This document shows positions 1 to 12,440 of a DNA stretch of 64,000 nt, piece by piece. Location of the stretch: assembly GCA_009760855.2 (NCBI GenBank), contig WPIO01000021.1, forward strand, positions 2,702,001 through 2,766,000. Direction: 5' to 3'. The notes beneath the pieces are model-generated. The model saw nothing but the letters and a program-made list of their open reading frames with translations, ran no database searches and was not told the origin of the DNA. Source of the stretch: Cristatella mucedo (Eukaryota > Bryozoa > Phylactolaemata > Cristatellidae). Position numbers and translations under genes: made by a program. Position 1 is the stretch's first letter. The number at the start of each line of letters is the position of its first letter.

Positions 1-879
1 GCACACCCTTTGCGCAATTTTTACTTGGTCTGGTTACATCTGCTAACCGTGCACTACTGCAAGTGCCCAAATGCCTTTTGCTGACTTTTCCGGGTAACGG
101 CAGAGCTCCTACACCAGACGGAGTCTGACGCTGCAGGTCATGTCTTGTCTGGATCCACTTGCTCCCCGCCGTTGCAACGCCTGTGAGTATAATAAAAATG
201 CACCCGCCAGAAAAACCGAAATCAGACACGCTGCTGCTTTTTGCAATTCACTCAAAGCCAAGATGTGTGAATGCCAGTGACCGCGATGGTCGAGATAACC
301 CTGGAGATTACGAAAGGCCGTGAATTATCTGGCTGTTCTCTCCGGAAGTCTCAGTTGGAGGAGGCCAGTGCCTACGTGTGCTCAGCACAACTTACAATTG
401 TGCGCATCCACCTTATCACCCAGGTCTTATTTTCCCAAGAGATTTGTTTACAGTGGCAGCCTTCGCATTGCTGAAGCATTAATTGACCAGGCGCCAACAA
501 TGTCTGGCTTACCCACAGCACACTATCACTGTCCTGCGGCCTGGTTGTATTGTCTTAAACAAGTAACCAGGCTAATTGATATTGGCTAGGCAGAAGTCTG
601 GCCTACATTGCCTATAATGTCGTGCTTAGAGCCGATGTTCAGACGGGTGTTGACTGTTGGGATTACGAGAACTCATGTGCCAAAGAACCAGCTGTAATGC
701 CAATGCATCGTGAGCATGATGACTTAACACGACTGCCTCACGGAAGTTAGAATACTTCGTCCCATGGATCTCTCTCAGGGAAACAATGTAAACCCGGTTG
801 GTACATTCGCTTTAATTACAACGGGTATTAAATATGTGGTCAGAAATGCTTATATACAGTTGCAATACCTGACCTGAAC
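1..879. other. No recognisable gene
   Basis: I see only short unrelated open frames and no splice-consistent coding stretch. The sequence is of mixed composition and may belong to an intron or spacer of a gene lying to the left. Confidence 0.4.
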
Positions 880-1215
880 TTCCCTGACCTGATATACCCT
901 CCCCTGACCTGACCACATTTAAAAGAACTTAAAAACACACCTATTTAGGACAGCATTTAGTAGGTCCCTGTGATTCGTCCCTCATGTGCTTATGCGTGCT
1001 GACACTGTGCATGCTGCCACTAACCACACTTGCATGCTGACCCTGTGCATGTCACACCTAACCATGTTATTCATTTTGTTTGTTTATCAAGCATGATATT
1101 ACTCACCATTCAATTGCATTTCCCTTTGCAGCAAATGAAAAGCGCCTAGAGAGAGATTGAGTTCTCTGAGGGCGCTTTATCAAGTGCAATATTATTATTA
1201 TTATTGTTATTACCC
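880..1215 (+). mobile_element. 3' end of the dominant LINE family
   Basis: The copy carries the end of the reverse-transcriptase frame (DLTTFKR/LK-like, around 900-950) and a 3' untranslated part with the repeated words 'gctgacactgtgcatgctgcc' in shortened form. It then has the terminal hairpin (AGCGCC...GGCGCT) and an ATT-rich tail. The same block recurs in this window at about 8.5, 11.6, 13.2, 18.7 and 37.2 kb. It is a 5'-truncated, non-functional insertion. Confidence 0.85.
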
Positions 1216-4200
1216 AAAGTTCCTGTATGGGAGCGGAAATTAAATCTCAAGCAAGCTGCTATACGCCTTTCCAAGTCTAAGCTTGCTACCCTCTTCATGC
1301 CTTCTACTGCCATGGTCTTGGCAGACTACTGCCGGCTGGACGAATTATTGGTAACAGGGCAATAAATTGAGTAGCATTCGATAGCCTTTGGGATCATCGG
1401 CCTCACGACGACTGTGAAAGCAACTAGGTCAACATGACAAAAGCCTCGTCTTCGCTTCCTCCCTTCGCCCACTGCTTAGTATTCAACCCTAGCGTGAACA
1501 GCTTCAGTACCAATAGCTATCGATCACCGTAACCACGTGGACGTAAAAATTGTCCTTTGCAAGATGGGTCAAAGGAATGGCAAAGCAAAATCCAGACTTG
1601 GGTGAAGCTAAGGAATGGGCAGAAGGACATTTGACCTGCCTCGAGTTAGGGGGGGGCAGCGACCCGAACTGCATCCATATACCTACACCCCAACCGTAAA
1701 CAATGACGAAATAACGTCCTACTTCTACTTGCTCAGCAACGGCAGAGGGCTTTTCGAATGAACACCGTGATTGTATGCTAAAAATTGTAACTACTCTCAG
1801 GTCTTGCCCCTAAATAAAAATCCATGCCAGTCTCTGCATCCCATAGCCGTAAATCCAGGCTCTGCTTCGTGTCTAGCGATTCTATTGAGTAGTTTCTGGC
1901 CCAAACTTCGGTAAAAGATAGCTGCTATGTACTGACTGCCTGCTTGTAAATGGCTCACCGTGTGAGCATGAGCTGTAGAACTAGGCAAACCGACATGCAA
2001 ATGACAGCGAGCATGCGTTGCTGGCATGCACTTTCCCTTCGAAGGAATATCAATGCATGGAATGCGTGTTTCCTGCCATCTATCGAGCAGCTCTCTTAGT
2101 CCACGAGGTTTTGATCTTCTGTCCATTATGAGTGCCGAAGTGATAAAGCATGATTCATAAAACAAAGTGGCACAACTTGGCCAACTTTCGGCGTTGCCAT
2201 TCTGCCAGAAGACACCCGAAAGTCAAACAATACTTGTAACATATTCGTCTTGCCAGTGACGTCAGCATCTGCTAGAGGACAGCGATTGAGCTATCATACT
2301 GGCCAACATTTATTCAGCAGCAAGTCTTTCTTTAGGTCAACGCTTCCACTGTATTCTTTTCGTTCTTGTGCGATAAAATTTGATAGGTATGGCAAACTTG
2401 TAATTGTGCCTATCTTGGTACCATGTACGCCGAGTGAAACATGCATTCAATAGTGAATTAAATGGCTCTGAGATAAAAAAAATAGTAGAGGCGTTTGAGG
2501 GATAGATATTTTGTGAGCAGAACATGCCACGCTAGATTGGCCGATGTTCAATACGGTTGCTGGATACCTCCCTGTGCCACAGTCGGTGGACAGCCAGACA
2601 CCTGCTGGTGCATGCTGCCCAATTTGATTGTCAGAACCCGAGCGGCATGGCTAGGAAGTCCACCGATCGATTGGCATCAGTCATCGAAATCCGTGACACT
2701 GCAGGTAGAGATCCTGTCACCGGGTCCAACATAACAGACTCACAGGCTGTTTAGCGACCCCGGGCATGCTGTTGTTATGGCCGAATTTTGCAATCATTAG
2801 CACAAAAAATCTCCCCCTCCGCTTGATCGATGCAGGTGTCATTGCTCAGCCTGCATGCCATCGGGGTCAGGTGTGATTAATAAGCAATGGATGGCATTCT
2901 GAACACTTTCGGACGACCGTCCTGCGGTTGGGTTTCTCAGCAGACGAGCCAATATGCACGGAAGTGGCCTACCAAACTTCTTGACCACTAGTTTCAGCTG
3001 CTAGCAGCTGGAGCTTGAGCATTAATTCAAACTGTAGTAAGCATCAAGTTCGTGTGCCCCATGTGTGGGTATCGTCGAACAGCTATACTAAACATCCAAT
3101 GCTATGCCTGCTTGCCTATGGGTCTGGTCAGCTGGTTTATAATTAGTTATGTGTCTTTTTTCTTTACTCTTCCTAATATCCTTCAGCCCTTCGGCTTCTT
3201 TACAACGATGGGGTTCTTACTAAGGTAGCTCAGTGTACCCCGGCGTGTGCAGACGGAATGTGCAGACTTTTGCCACGGTGCAGCAAGCCTTTCAGTGTAG
3301 CTCTAAGACAGGGCAGATTATTCGTAAGCCTGTCACTCGGTCATCAGCTTTTATCGTTACTAGCTTTCGATCGCGCGAGGAGCTGCGAAATTATGAAGCT
3401 GGTTAAAATTTTAAACGCGGTGTTTGGGGTGACGGTGCTAGTTGCCTAGCATTATGTGATGGCCACTGCACAAGCAATCAAATCGCGATGTAGAAGCAAT
3501 GCATCATCATTCAATGGAGGCACGAGCAGAGTGCATTGTCAAGGGATGGAAAAAAGGGCAGATTGGGTTAAAGGAGGAAAGTAAGTCAACTGCTCGGTAT
3601 GAAGCGATACTGCCTTCTTGCATGCCACACAATGGACAAGGCTATGGTTAGCAAACTGATTTTTTTAACTAACAGTAATCTTAGTATATTAAGCTCTTGA
3701 GTCGTTACGATGGACGTTTGCATTCGCGGGTATACAGAGATCGACATCTGTCGAAGCAGCTGAGCTAAGAGCATTTTCTTCAGCCTCCTGTGTCACGGGT
3801 AAACTACTTGGTCGGACCTATTCATATCTTTGATATCCATAGAGGTTTTAGTGGGCCAAATATGTATTTGTTTTTTTTTATCTATACAGATGTCTGGGGG
3901 TCAGCCAGCGCCCTGCAGGCAATTCCTTCCATCGAAACCTATTTGCACAGTAGCTTTGAGCATGTGCATGTCTGGTCGCAGCTATTGATATTTCGCCCAT
4001 TCGTTCTTAGTCCCAAAGTACAGCCAGGTCGAGTTTTATCATTTACCCCACTGACACTGTCCTCCTTGAGGCTACCGCGTGCTCGTTCATCCTGTGAATA
4101 GTAAATATCTCACCGATCTAAAATCGCGTTGCATCGGCATTAATTAACCGATGGGCCACCGAAGCATTTAGCTCAAGCAAGAAAACTGTGTGTACGCAAA

Positions 4201-4243
4201 CGTGTCGCGCCACTTACTCTCTTTTTTTCTCTTAAATTTTCAG
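1216..4243. other. Intergenic or intronic sequence without a recognisable gene
   Basis: About 3 kb with only short, non-conserved open frames on both strands. If the exon at 4244 is real, this is its upstream intron. I found no convincing upstream exon. Confidence 0.4.
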
Positions 4244-4404
4244 GCTCCTGCGCGAAAGCCGAGCTGGAGCAGAGAAAACCGGCCGCGCCGAGCCAGCAGT
4301 CTTCACCAAATGGAACGACTTCATCCGGTTACTGTTCTTTGCTGCTCCTGGCACTCGTGTCCTGTGCCGCCTGGCTCTGCTCGAGACAGGATTGTGGCCG
4401 CTAG
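4244..4404 (+). CDS. Candidate last coding exon with a C-terminal membrane anchor
   Basis: A long pyrimidine run ending in CAG (acceptor at 4242-4243) is followed by two bases that complete a split codon, then 52 codons and a TAG at 4402-4404. The peptide starts with a short charged helix-like part (AELEQRK) and a Ser/Pro/Gln linker. It ends in a hydrophobic run, SLLLLALVSCAAWLC, followed by the short charged tail SRQDCGR. That layout fits a tail-anchored or single-pass type II protein of the ER or outer mitochondrial membrane. I do not recognise the gene, and its other exons would lie to the left, possibly outside the window. The open frame is short, so a chance frame next to a pyrimidine tract remains possible. 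Confidence 0.35.
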
Positions 4405-6120
4405 CCAGCCGACCTCTGGTAGATCCTTCTCTTTAGGCCTTAGCAAGACATACTGGAACAGGGGGTAGAGAACTGACGGTCAATGACTCCGCCACTGACT
4501 TCGGCTGCTGCCGAAAGGCCAGCCGCACCCGCATGGCTGAATCGTTGCCCGGTGTAGCAACGGGCTCGGGCTTCGCGAACGCGCGGCAGTTCGACCCTCA
4601 CCGAGTCTAGGTCAAGGACTGGAACTCTGCCCGCGTCGTGTAGCCGCCATTATCTTGTGGCTGAAGCAAGCCAGGCTCATTCGTTGCGACGAACCGTTTG
4701 CTAGTCCCAGCTGGTCCCGGTGCTTTGCAGTCTCTGACCAAGGCTGCAAGTTCCTGTCACCTCCTTGCCATTTGTGGTGCACCCCCGCGGGTTTTTGAAC
4801 GGACTGGCACTCTTGCATGATTCATATGTGAATCTCCATTTGAAGCGCTGTTCGTATTATACGGCAGCAAAGAGCCGCTTTTTTTTTATAAAGGTTGCTG
4901 TGTAAGGACTTCGGCAATATATTCTACGACTACATCCGCCGGTCGTTTTATGAAGTAGTTGTTGACACGAAAACAAACTAACCAGCACCCCTGACCTCAG
5001 TCGAGACCTCGTGAGTGCTGATTATTATTTAGATGAAATATATAAAGAATGTATTACCAATAGCATGAATTAAATTTTTACGCATTCGTGAACTGGCTGC
5101 GTCCCGGAAGCTCTTCCGGAAATTAAGTGCGTAGCCGAGTTCCAGGCGTCAGAAGCTAATTCCCACCCAACCCCGCCATACTCCGGCCACGCCGCCGCTC
5201 GCCATGCCGCTGAGCTTAGGGTAGGACGAGCGGCCGTCAGGATAGACCTCTTTATTATATCGCATGCACCAGCAACAACAGGTGACCGAAACAAGTCTAC
5301 CGGGGGGTCCTATACAAAGTACACTATAGGGGCGAAAGACGACGAAGCAAGCGCGAACAAACGTGCTAGTTGGTCAGTCGGCCTCCGCAGTCCCGGCGTT
5401 GTACCGACTCCGAATCCAACAGCACGAGCGTACGCCGTAAAAGATCCGGCGGCTGGCTGAGTAACTGCTTGGCTAGTCGAAGTCGACGTCCACCACAGTC
5501 GAGAGCTTCCGCCGAAAGACGCCTACTCACGGGGGCGTCACGAACACGCTACACGGGGAACGCGGAATACACAAGTCACAACAACGAGCGTGCTATCCAG
5601 CTCCGCTCAGGCGTTGGGCACTCGCTGCCTTGTGTGCGTGGCCGCATCGCCGGAGCGCGCCTGCAACCATTCAGATGCATAACTCGGCAAGACCGGGAGC
5701 CTCCAACACCGCGACTTACTCGGTCAACTTCTCCTACCCAAGAGCCCCGGTTACCTCTCGTCACCGCGTATCAAGCCGTATCAACCATGCCGTAGGTCAG
5801 ACCCCAGCCTAGCCGGTGGCCCTTACTTGCATTACAGCCGTCCGGTCCCAGCCAACCGAACCTAGCATGGGTACAACTGTGCTCCACCATTTGTCGCCTG
5901 GGTACAAGTGTAAGCTACGCGGCGTGCAGCAGAGCCAAGGTGTGGGCCCAGTTCTCCGCGGAGGGAAGCGACCGCGCTGTTGTTCATTTAGCACGGTAAC
6001 GCTGCGCCCGCGGGTGAGGACGGCGTGCTACCTGCGCTTGTTTAATCTCGATATTCTAGAATAAAATATATGTTTTGACTATACGAATAGGGAAAACGCG
6101 ATCGACGATGTGGCAAGGGT
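4405..6120. other. No recognisable gene
   Basis: Partly CpG-rich (5100-6050), with several short overlapping open frames on both strands and none showing family motifs. If the exon at 4244 is real, the first few hundred bases would be its 3' untranslated region. No AATAAA signal is obvious there. Confidence 0.4.
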
Positions 6121-6394
6121 TATGGAGAGCCATGCTTATGAATCGTTGGCATGCTACAACAGACAGATTGCGACTGCTTAGGCATTATTCGCAGTACCTA
6201 AATTGTAACGATAAGGAACCGGTCGCGTTAACATCCCCACTTATGCAACAGTCATTTAGCTTCCCTCGGCGGCGTCTAGTGAGCTCTACGTTATACTTGT
6301 GCTGGACATGTACGGTTGTCGAATAGACTGTTTTTCGTCAACAATGTGGACTCGTTACGTGAAGATGCAGGTGCTCTTTATTGCTGCCGGGCTC
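6121..6394 (+). repeat. Dispersed repeat with conserved inverted repeat, copy 1
   Basis: The core at 6183-6222 (attattcg, then a 'gtacctaa ... ttaggaacc'-like inverted pair around an AT-rich loop, then ccgg) recurs at 10341, 54141 and about 56003. Similarity to the 10.3-kb copy extends further right through 'gtgctggaca' and 'atagactg'. No coding capacity is seen. It may be a non-autonomous element. Confidence 0.5.
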
Positions 6395-6490
6395 TACTGC
6401 CGCTGCAGTACATAGCGGCAGAATAGCCTGAACGGCTATCGCCATCGCTTGCGGTGGCAATAAATGAGCGCCCATCGCTGGATTCCAATC
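6395..6490 (-). mobile_element. tRNA-derived SINE, family B, 3' part
   Basis: Read on the minus strand it has the family-B body: GGCGNTC, TTTATTGCCACNGCAAG, CGATGGCGATAGCCGT, then a CTCTTCTGTCGCTAT-like tail. The tRNA-like head is missing or too decayed to see. Confidence 0.6.
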
Positions 6491-6517
6491 CACAACATCC
6501 AATGCAATTAGATAATA

Positions 6518-6602
6518 TCTACTAGCAAATGTAAAGTGCCTAGAAAGAGATTAAGTTCTCTGAGGGCGCTTTATCAAGTACATTATTATTATTATTATTA
6601 TC
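6518..6602 (+). mobile_element. LINE 3' tail, short copy
   Basis: Contains only the terminal hairpin (GTGCCTAGAAAGAGATT ... AGTTCTCTGAGGGCGCT) and a seven-unit ATT tail. It is an extremely 5'-truncated insertion. Confidence 0.8.
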
Positions 6603-7426
6603 TGGGTCGTGAAAAGCGAGAGTCACACTCCCTGGGCGTGATACCTGGGGCTATATGTCACGCATCGGCGCGGCTAGCGTTGTTGCGATCGCAATGTTTG
6701 CAGCCTAAGGACACGGGTGCGGAAGCCGATACAGGCCATTTGTATAAACCGGGTGGCGTCAGACGTTTTAGCTGTCTACTTGTTGCGGACTCTTAGCAGT
6801 CATCTCATTCTAGCGATACTGCTTTTGATTAAATTGGCAACATTGCACACTAAGCACGTTTTCTATATAGGCTAGATTTAGGCACGTTCTGACTACAGTA
6901 TTGAGTGCTTGAAAGATTAAGTGGCTGCTCGCTTTGCCAAAATTTGGAATGCAAAAAGAGGAATTATCTGATGAAACTATATAAGCATGGAATTGAGCAT
7001 TTTGCAGAACTTCGCTGTACTAAGCTTCTGCGAAGCCAAGATCAACGCTCATTCCAAATTGTTCAAAAGGTAGTACTGGTAACTTTTCGGGGTGTATAAC
7101 ACATTTCGTACTACTCTTGAAAGTGCGGATATCCCGAAGGCAGAATTATCTCGGCCCCTGAAGCAAAAGTTAATTATATCTGAAGTAAACGGCATGGCTA
7201 ACCAGCAGACCGTTGAGAATAGTGCTAAGACCGCTAGAGCAGTTTCTATGGAATGTTCAGCTGTAAATCCTGATTAGAATTTTCTTACAAGATCTGCTGC
7301 ACTGAGGTAATCGTTTTTTCCTAGGCTGCCACTAATTGTAAGTGTCTCGGGTAAGATTGGTAAAACGGAGACTGGATGAAAGTCGCTAGGCGATTATGAT
7401 CCGGGCCCGACTTTTTAATTACTGGC
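6603..7426. other. No recognisable gene
   Basis: AT-rich sequence with two short open frames (6905-7099 and 7092-7277) that lack recognisable motifs and have no neighbouring splice-compatible exons. Confidence 0.35.
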
Positions 7427-8425
7427 CTAAGCTATAGCTGCTTTCAGACGGGCAGGGACTTCACGGGTATCCAAGGACATATTTACAATACTAGTTATGG
7501 TGAGCAGAAACTGGTCCGTGCAACTCATAAGGAGAACTGTTGGGATTTCGTCAAAGTGATTAACTGTCTTCGTAGCCTGGGACAGAAATTCATCGATGAA
7601 TTCAAAAGAGACTGACGTGACCAAGGAAAGAGGAGAAGAGCAGGTCTAAGTTGGATTCCTATCGTGCAGGGTGGCAGAGGGGATGATCGAATTCCTCATC
7701 TGTTCTATCTTACCTAAGCAGATTTTTGGAGAAGCGCTCTGTTAAATCACCACAGGGATCGCTGGACAATATGCTCTCTTGTGAGCTGTTAAGAAGACGG
7801 TCGATTGTGGAAGTGAACACGTATGGGTTATTTATCTGTAATTAGGAGGGCTATGATACACGTTTGCTGCTGATAATAATAACTTAAAGACATTATAGGT
7901 TTCTTGACTCGCACGTAATTTTGGATGCCAAAACGGAAGTCCGTTCCAGGGAGAGTGAAATCTACATATGATCGTACGTGCATAGATGAGTTCCGATAGG
8001 GTAATATTGCTTGAGAAAATTTGGTCAATTACGTGGACTTTTATATATTTAGAGGCTATAACTTGAGAGCATAGATAGAAAGACTCAGACAGTGCAAGCA
8101 AATTGGAGCACATACGATCTTATGGTCTCTCACAATTTATAATGAAATCGTCCAGAATGATAAGAGGGTGATTCCAAGTGCAAACAACTGACAGAAAGTC
8201 GAAAAAGTTCCAGTTGAAGCTGGGATTGCTACCAAGTGGACGATAAATTGCCCTCAGCACCAGCTACTTACTATTAGGGGGGGGGGAGAAAACCAGACCC
8301 AAGAGATTGCTAAGTAGGACCTGAGAAAGGCTTGCAATTGGAAGATGTCCACTAGACAACGACTACCATTCCACCACCAGGTTTCAGCGATCTTTGAGTA
8401 TGAAAAAGGCCAAATCTTCTGGGGT
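7427..8425 (-). mobile_element. LINE fragment: endonuclease end and start of reverse transcriptase
   Basis: On the minus strand the block at about 8280-8210 reads IYRPLGSNPS, matching the YRPPGSNPSF motif of the APE-type endonuclease of CR1/L2-like elements. The block at 7624-7427 reads PTVLLMSCTDQFLLTITSIVNMSL ending in ARLKAA, in pieces that match the entry of the reverse-transcriptase domain. The frame is broken by stops and shifts, so this is a dead copy. The same endonuclease stretch recurs at 28.6-29.0 kb. Confidence 0.75.
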
Positions 8426-8459
8426 AGCAATGCAAATAGGCGAGTAGCTCTTTGACTTC

Positions 8460-8712
8460 TGCTATGTCCGTGTGATTAGTCCTTTGTGTGCTTTTGTGTG
8501 CTGATACTGCTCATGGTACCACTAACCACGTTCGCTTGCTAACCCTGTGCATGTCATCTTTTTAATAACCATCTGATGCTTGTTGTCATTGAGCATTCTA
8601 CCACTGACCATTCGACCATGCTTCCTTTTCAGCAAATTTAAAGGGCCTAGAGAGAGACTGAGCTCTCTTTGAGGGCGTGATAACAAATGTATTATCATTA
8701 TTATTATTAAGC
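8460..8712 (+). mobile_element. LINE 3' end
   Basis: Decayed copy of the 3' untranslated block (the 'gtgctgatactgc' word, then 'ccctgtgcatgtca'), followed by the hairpin GGGCCTAGAGAGAGACTGAG and an ATT tail. It lies in opposite orientation beside the endonuclease fragment at 7.4-8.4 kb. Confidence 0.75.
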
Positions 8713-10299
8713 TGGAGCATTAGTGCGATATTGATAACTGGAGTGAATTTAATACGGTTAACCAAGAAGATATCAAGGGTGATAGAGTTACCAACAAAAA
8801 GAGTAAAAGCCACGGTTGAAGCCCCGTGTTTTAATAAGGGTTAAACCCATACACGGCCTGGGAATCCACAGTGTACGATTTCACAAGCGAGCGATGAACT
8901 AGCTGCTCTTGGTAACACGTAGGTACCTAATATTGCCTTGGCCAGTGAGGGAGCCAGGGGTGGGGCAGGGGAGGAATTACCCCCCCCCCCCCTACGGCTG
9001 AGCGAAGACCTGGGCCACTGAGTTCCTTTGCCGCACTACCATCACTAGCAATGAAGTTGCCATAAGTCCACCCTATGAGCAACCGCCGAGGTCGTGTCGA
9101 ATAAACACAAAGTTATATCGTTCTATAATTTTTTATCAATTGCGAATCTAGCCCCCACCTACATGAAAAACATGTGGGTCTTGCCCTTTCATACACGTTT
9201 TGCAGGAATTGCCCCCTCTCTAATGAAAATCCTGGCTCAGCCACTGGCTCTGGCGGAAGATGTGGTGAATGAAGTCACCGCTCTTCATGCAGCGTTATTG
9301 ACACTGTGAAACCCGTGACCTGTGACTACTGCGATTTGCTTAAACGCCGATACTGTTCAAACTGTTGAGATTTTTTACTCCTGCTCTGTGGCTACAAAAA
9401 TGTTCTCTAAAACTCAGCAATCGTGCTACTGATGGTATCCGTACTACCTAGTCATGCGACAGTTGCCAACTCTCGTTACGTATGTGCCAGACGAACAACT
9501 GCAATTCGACAATACTCAGTGCTGTGACAATGCTGCATATCGCATGCCGTTGATTTATAATGACAGAGAAGAGCCCACCGATCTCACAATTTCTGCGTAT
9601 AGACGACTCGTATTACGCATTTCGGTGAGCTTCCGGACGCTTCCTTTCGTTGACTTGATGCACCGGGCATGTCTTTTGTGGTTATGCCATCGATATTTGT
9701 AACAAGGCGAATTTAATACGGCAATCTTCGAGCTTATGCCAACCAACTTTTAGGGCTTGCGACCATGCGAACGTTGCTGAATTGGAGTTGTGTAAAAGCA
9801 TACACACTACGATTCGATATAAATTAGTTTTTCACTGCATTCAAAAGCCTGCCACTGGGTGTACGATCTGGTACGAAATTTTCGGGATGTGCTATAGCGC
9901 GACGAACAGACTGTCTAACCGAATGTCACACAGATACAAACAAAATTGGCAATACAATGCCAGGGACGAAATAGATATTCGAAGTCAAAATTGTTTGTGT
10001 GACGGTGCATGGACGATGGCTCATATTTTGTTTCGTGCCCTAATTGCGTTCCATTTTTGAGATAGTTTCCGATATCTGTTGAGATGGCGCTGAAGGGCGC
10101 TAGTGCCGATAAGCTTCTAAAAAGATAAGACGTTGAAGCCCACCTCACTGTTGCGACGGCTCTCGGCAATGAAGACAGGACGGTGACACCGACGGCTTCA
10201 AAGAAGGTGTCTTAAAATTCTCGGCGATAATTAATGTTATGTTTCAAGCTAACTAAGCCTAACGAGGTAGTGTAGGACGATCTTACTTTAAGGAGAGAG
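8713..10299. other. No recognisable gene
   Basis: Includes a short C run near 8980 and a stretch at 9090-9260 that looks like old, unclassifiable repeat sequence. No supported exon. Confidence 0.35.
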
Positions 10300-10600
10300 C
10301 AGTGAAACTTTGGCATCACCCATATTACGACCGTCTAGGTATTATTCGAGGTTCTTAAATTATAATGATTAGGAACCGGGTACGTCTTGATCTATGATGG
10401 CGGCATAAAAATCCCAACTCATGAAAGAGCCAGTCACTTGTACGAGTCGTATGGGTCGTCGAACGACAGTTGTACGCTACGGCTGGTGCTGGACACCAGT
10501 AGTCCTTTGAGGCTGTCACATAGACTGCTTTAAGCTAAAGCCAAGGACTTATAATAAAGTGCTGGTTCGCTTTAGGACCGACAGGCTCTACTACAATCGG
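10300..10600 (+). repeat. Dispersed repeat with conserved inverted repeat, copy 2
   Basis: The best-preserved inverted repeat of the family: ggttcttaa at 10350-10358 and ttaggaacc at 10369-10377 pair around a 10-base AT loop, with a single G:T mismatch. Flanks match the 6.1-6.4 kb copy ('gtgctggaca', 'atagactg') and, on the left, the 54.1-kb copy. Confidence 0.5.
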
Positions 10601-11194
10601 AATGCCTGCGTGGATCGGTGCTGCACTTATTACTTTGCCGTGCGTCATGGTGCTAGCTTAATCACATTTGTTGACCATTTACGATGACTAGCAACGTTAC
10701 TTACTCGTTTACGGTCTAAGGACATTAGTGCAAAAGCCACTACATCGCATTTGAAACGCTTTCGATGCCGCATGATAGGATCCAACGCGTTTCGAAAACG
10801 AAGTTATGCCAATCATGCCAAATGCATCTAAGCTCCAAAACAAAGTCAAACTTTGCTTGCTCAGACTGAGAGGAAATAGGTCAGCCAATTACATGGATCT
10901 AATAGGTAATGGCTCGCAGCCCCATAGGGAGTCTATGACCTGGCATTGAACAGGTAACAGCCCGATCGGAAATGGCACAGTTCCACGTGGCACACAAAAT
11001 CTAAAAAAGACGCTTCGACGTTCCATTCGAGAGCCGCGGGTAATGAGTATGGTAGCCTCTAATGTCATAGACTATTGAGTCACCAGTAGACAGAATATTC
11101 CTTTCTTTTCTGTCTAAAAAACATCTTGGCTTATTTAGCAGCATCATTTGTACAATGGCTATAGAGCCGTATCAGCTACCACAACCACTTGCAG
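10601..11194. other. No recognisable gene
   Basis: No open frame with family motifs and no repeat that I could match elsewhere in the window. Confidence 0.35.
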
Positions 11195-11290
11195 TTGGAA
11201 ATAAAGGATCGCCCAACTGCAGGATTTGAACCCACGACCTCGGTCGTGAAGAGTGAGTGCCTTACCTTATCGGCTATCGCGGCCCAGTAG
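11195..11290 (-). mobile_element. tRNA-derived SINE, family B, head region
   Basis: Reverse complement shows a tRNA-like head: a degenerate A box (GATAAGGTAAGGCACTCACT), GGTCGTGGGTTCAAATCCTG as a B box with anticodon-arm remnants, then the first body bases. The 3' tail is absent. Confidence 0.7.
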
Positions 11291-11569
11291 CATCATTCTA
11301 TCCAAAAAGGCTGCCGAGGAGGCGATGTATAAAACCGGATTACGGTTATGCGACACCCGCTTGGATAAGCGAATCACAATACCTGTAGTGGTCGTACGAA
11401 TACTGGGAATATAAAAATAGTAATATCTGCCAGTGGCTGTGGGTGAACTTTTGTAAGTCCTTCCTCGGTGCAGACATTACCTTTCATAAAGCACGCGTGC
11501 GTTCGTGTGGGCGCTCGCACGGGCGATTGCACGCGCATGGTCAGAAGATATCTGGCCCCAGAGCCTTGT

Positions 11570-12440
11570 AATAGTTATAATAATAATAATAATAACAATG
11601 CACTTGATAAAGCACCCTCAGAGAGCTCAATCTCTCCATAGGTGCTTTAAATTTGCTGCAAAGGGAAATGCGACTGAATGGTGAGTAATATATCATGCTT
11701 GACAAACAAACAAAATGAATAACATGGTTACGGGTGACATGCACAGGGTCAGCATGCAAATGTGGTTAGTGGCAGCTTGCACAGTGTCAGCATGCATAAG
11801 CACATCAAGGACGAATCACAGGGACCCACTAAATGCTGTCCTAAATACGTGTGTTTTTAAGTTCTTTTAAATGTAGTCAGGTCAGGGAATGTTCTGACAA
11901 AGGTCGGGAGGGAGTTCCAGGCTTTGGGAACATAAGAACTAAATGCACGGTCTCCAAAGGATTTAAGGTCTGTACGAGGTATTTCTAGACTGTTGGATTC
12001 CGAAAAGCGGGTGGTACGATGCTTGGCCTGATGGGGTAGTATATCTGACAGATAGGCTGGAGCCATACAATTAAGGGACCTAAAAGTAAGCGACAAAACC
12101 TTGAAGTCAATCCGTTGCTTGACTGGTAGCCAGTGCAGGTCGGCGAGAAGTGGAGTAATGTGGCAACTGCGATGCTCACGACAGACAAGCCTAGCTGCAG
12201 AGTTTTGCACCAGCTGGAATCGCCTGATCACACATGCTGGTAGGCCAGTAAGCAGTGGGTTGCAGAAGTCGAGACGGGATGTCACGAATGCATGGACCAA
12301 CTTGGACGTGGTATCCTTATCTAAACAAGCCCAGATTTTAGCAATGTTATATAGCTGAAAATAGGCAGATTTGACTGTGGAGCTGATATGGTCGTCTAAC
12401 GAGAGGTCGCTTTGGAATATGGCAACCTAGATTTTGAGCT
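11570..12440 (-). mobile_element. LINE copy: C-terminal reverse transcriptase plus 3' end
   Basis: The longest open LINE frame here (12300-11857, minus) carries VTSRLDFCNPLLTGLP, LVQNSAARLVC, LHWLPVKQRIDFK, PAYLSDILP and DRAFSSYVPKAWNSLP. These are the classic C-terminal motifs of CR1/L2-like reverse transcriptases. It is followed on the minus strand by the 3' untranslated block, the hairpin and an AAT/ATT tail ending near 11575. Upstream sequence to about 12440 continues the thumb region in broken frames. The copy is 5'-truncated and cannot encode a full protein. Confidence 0.9.
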
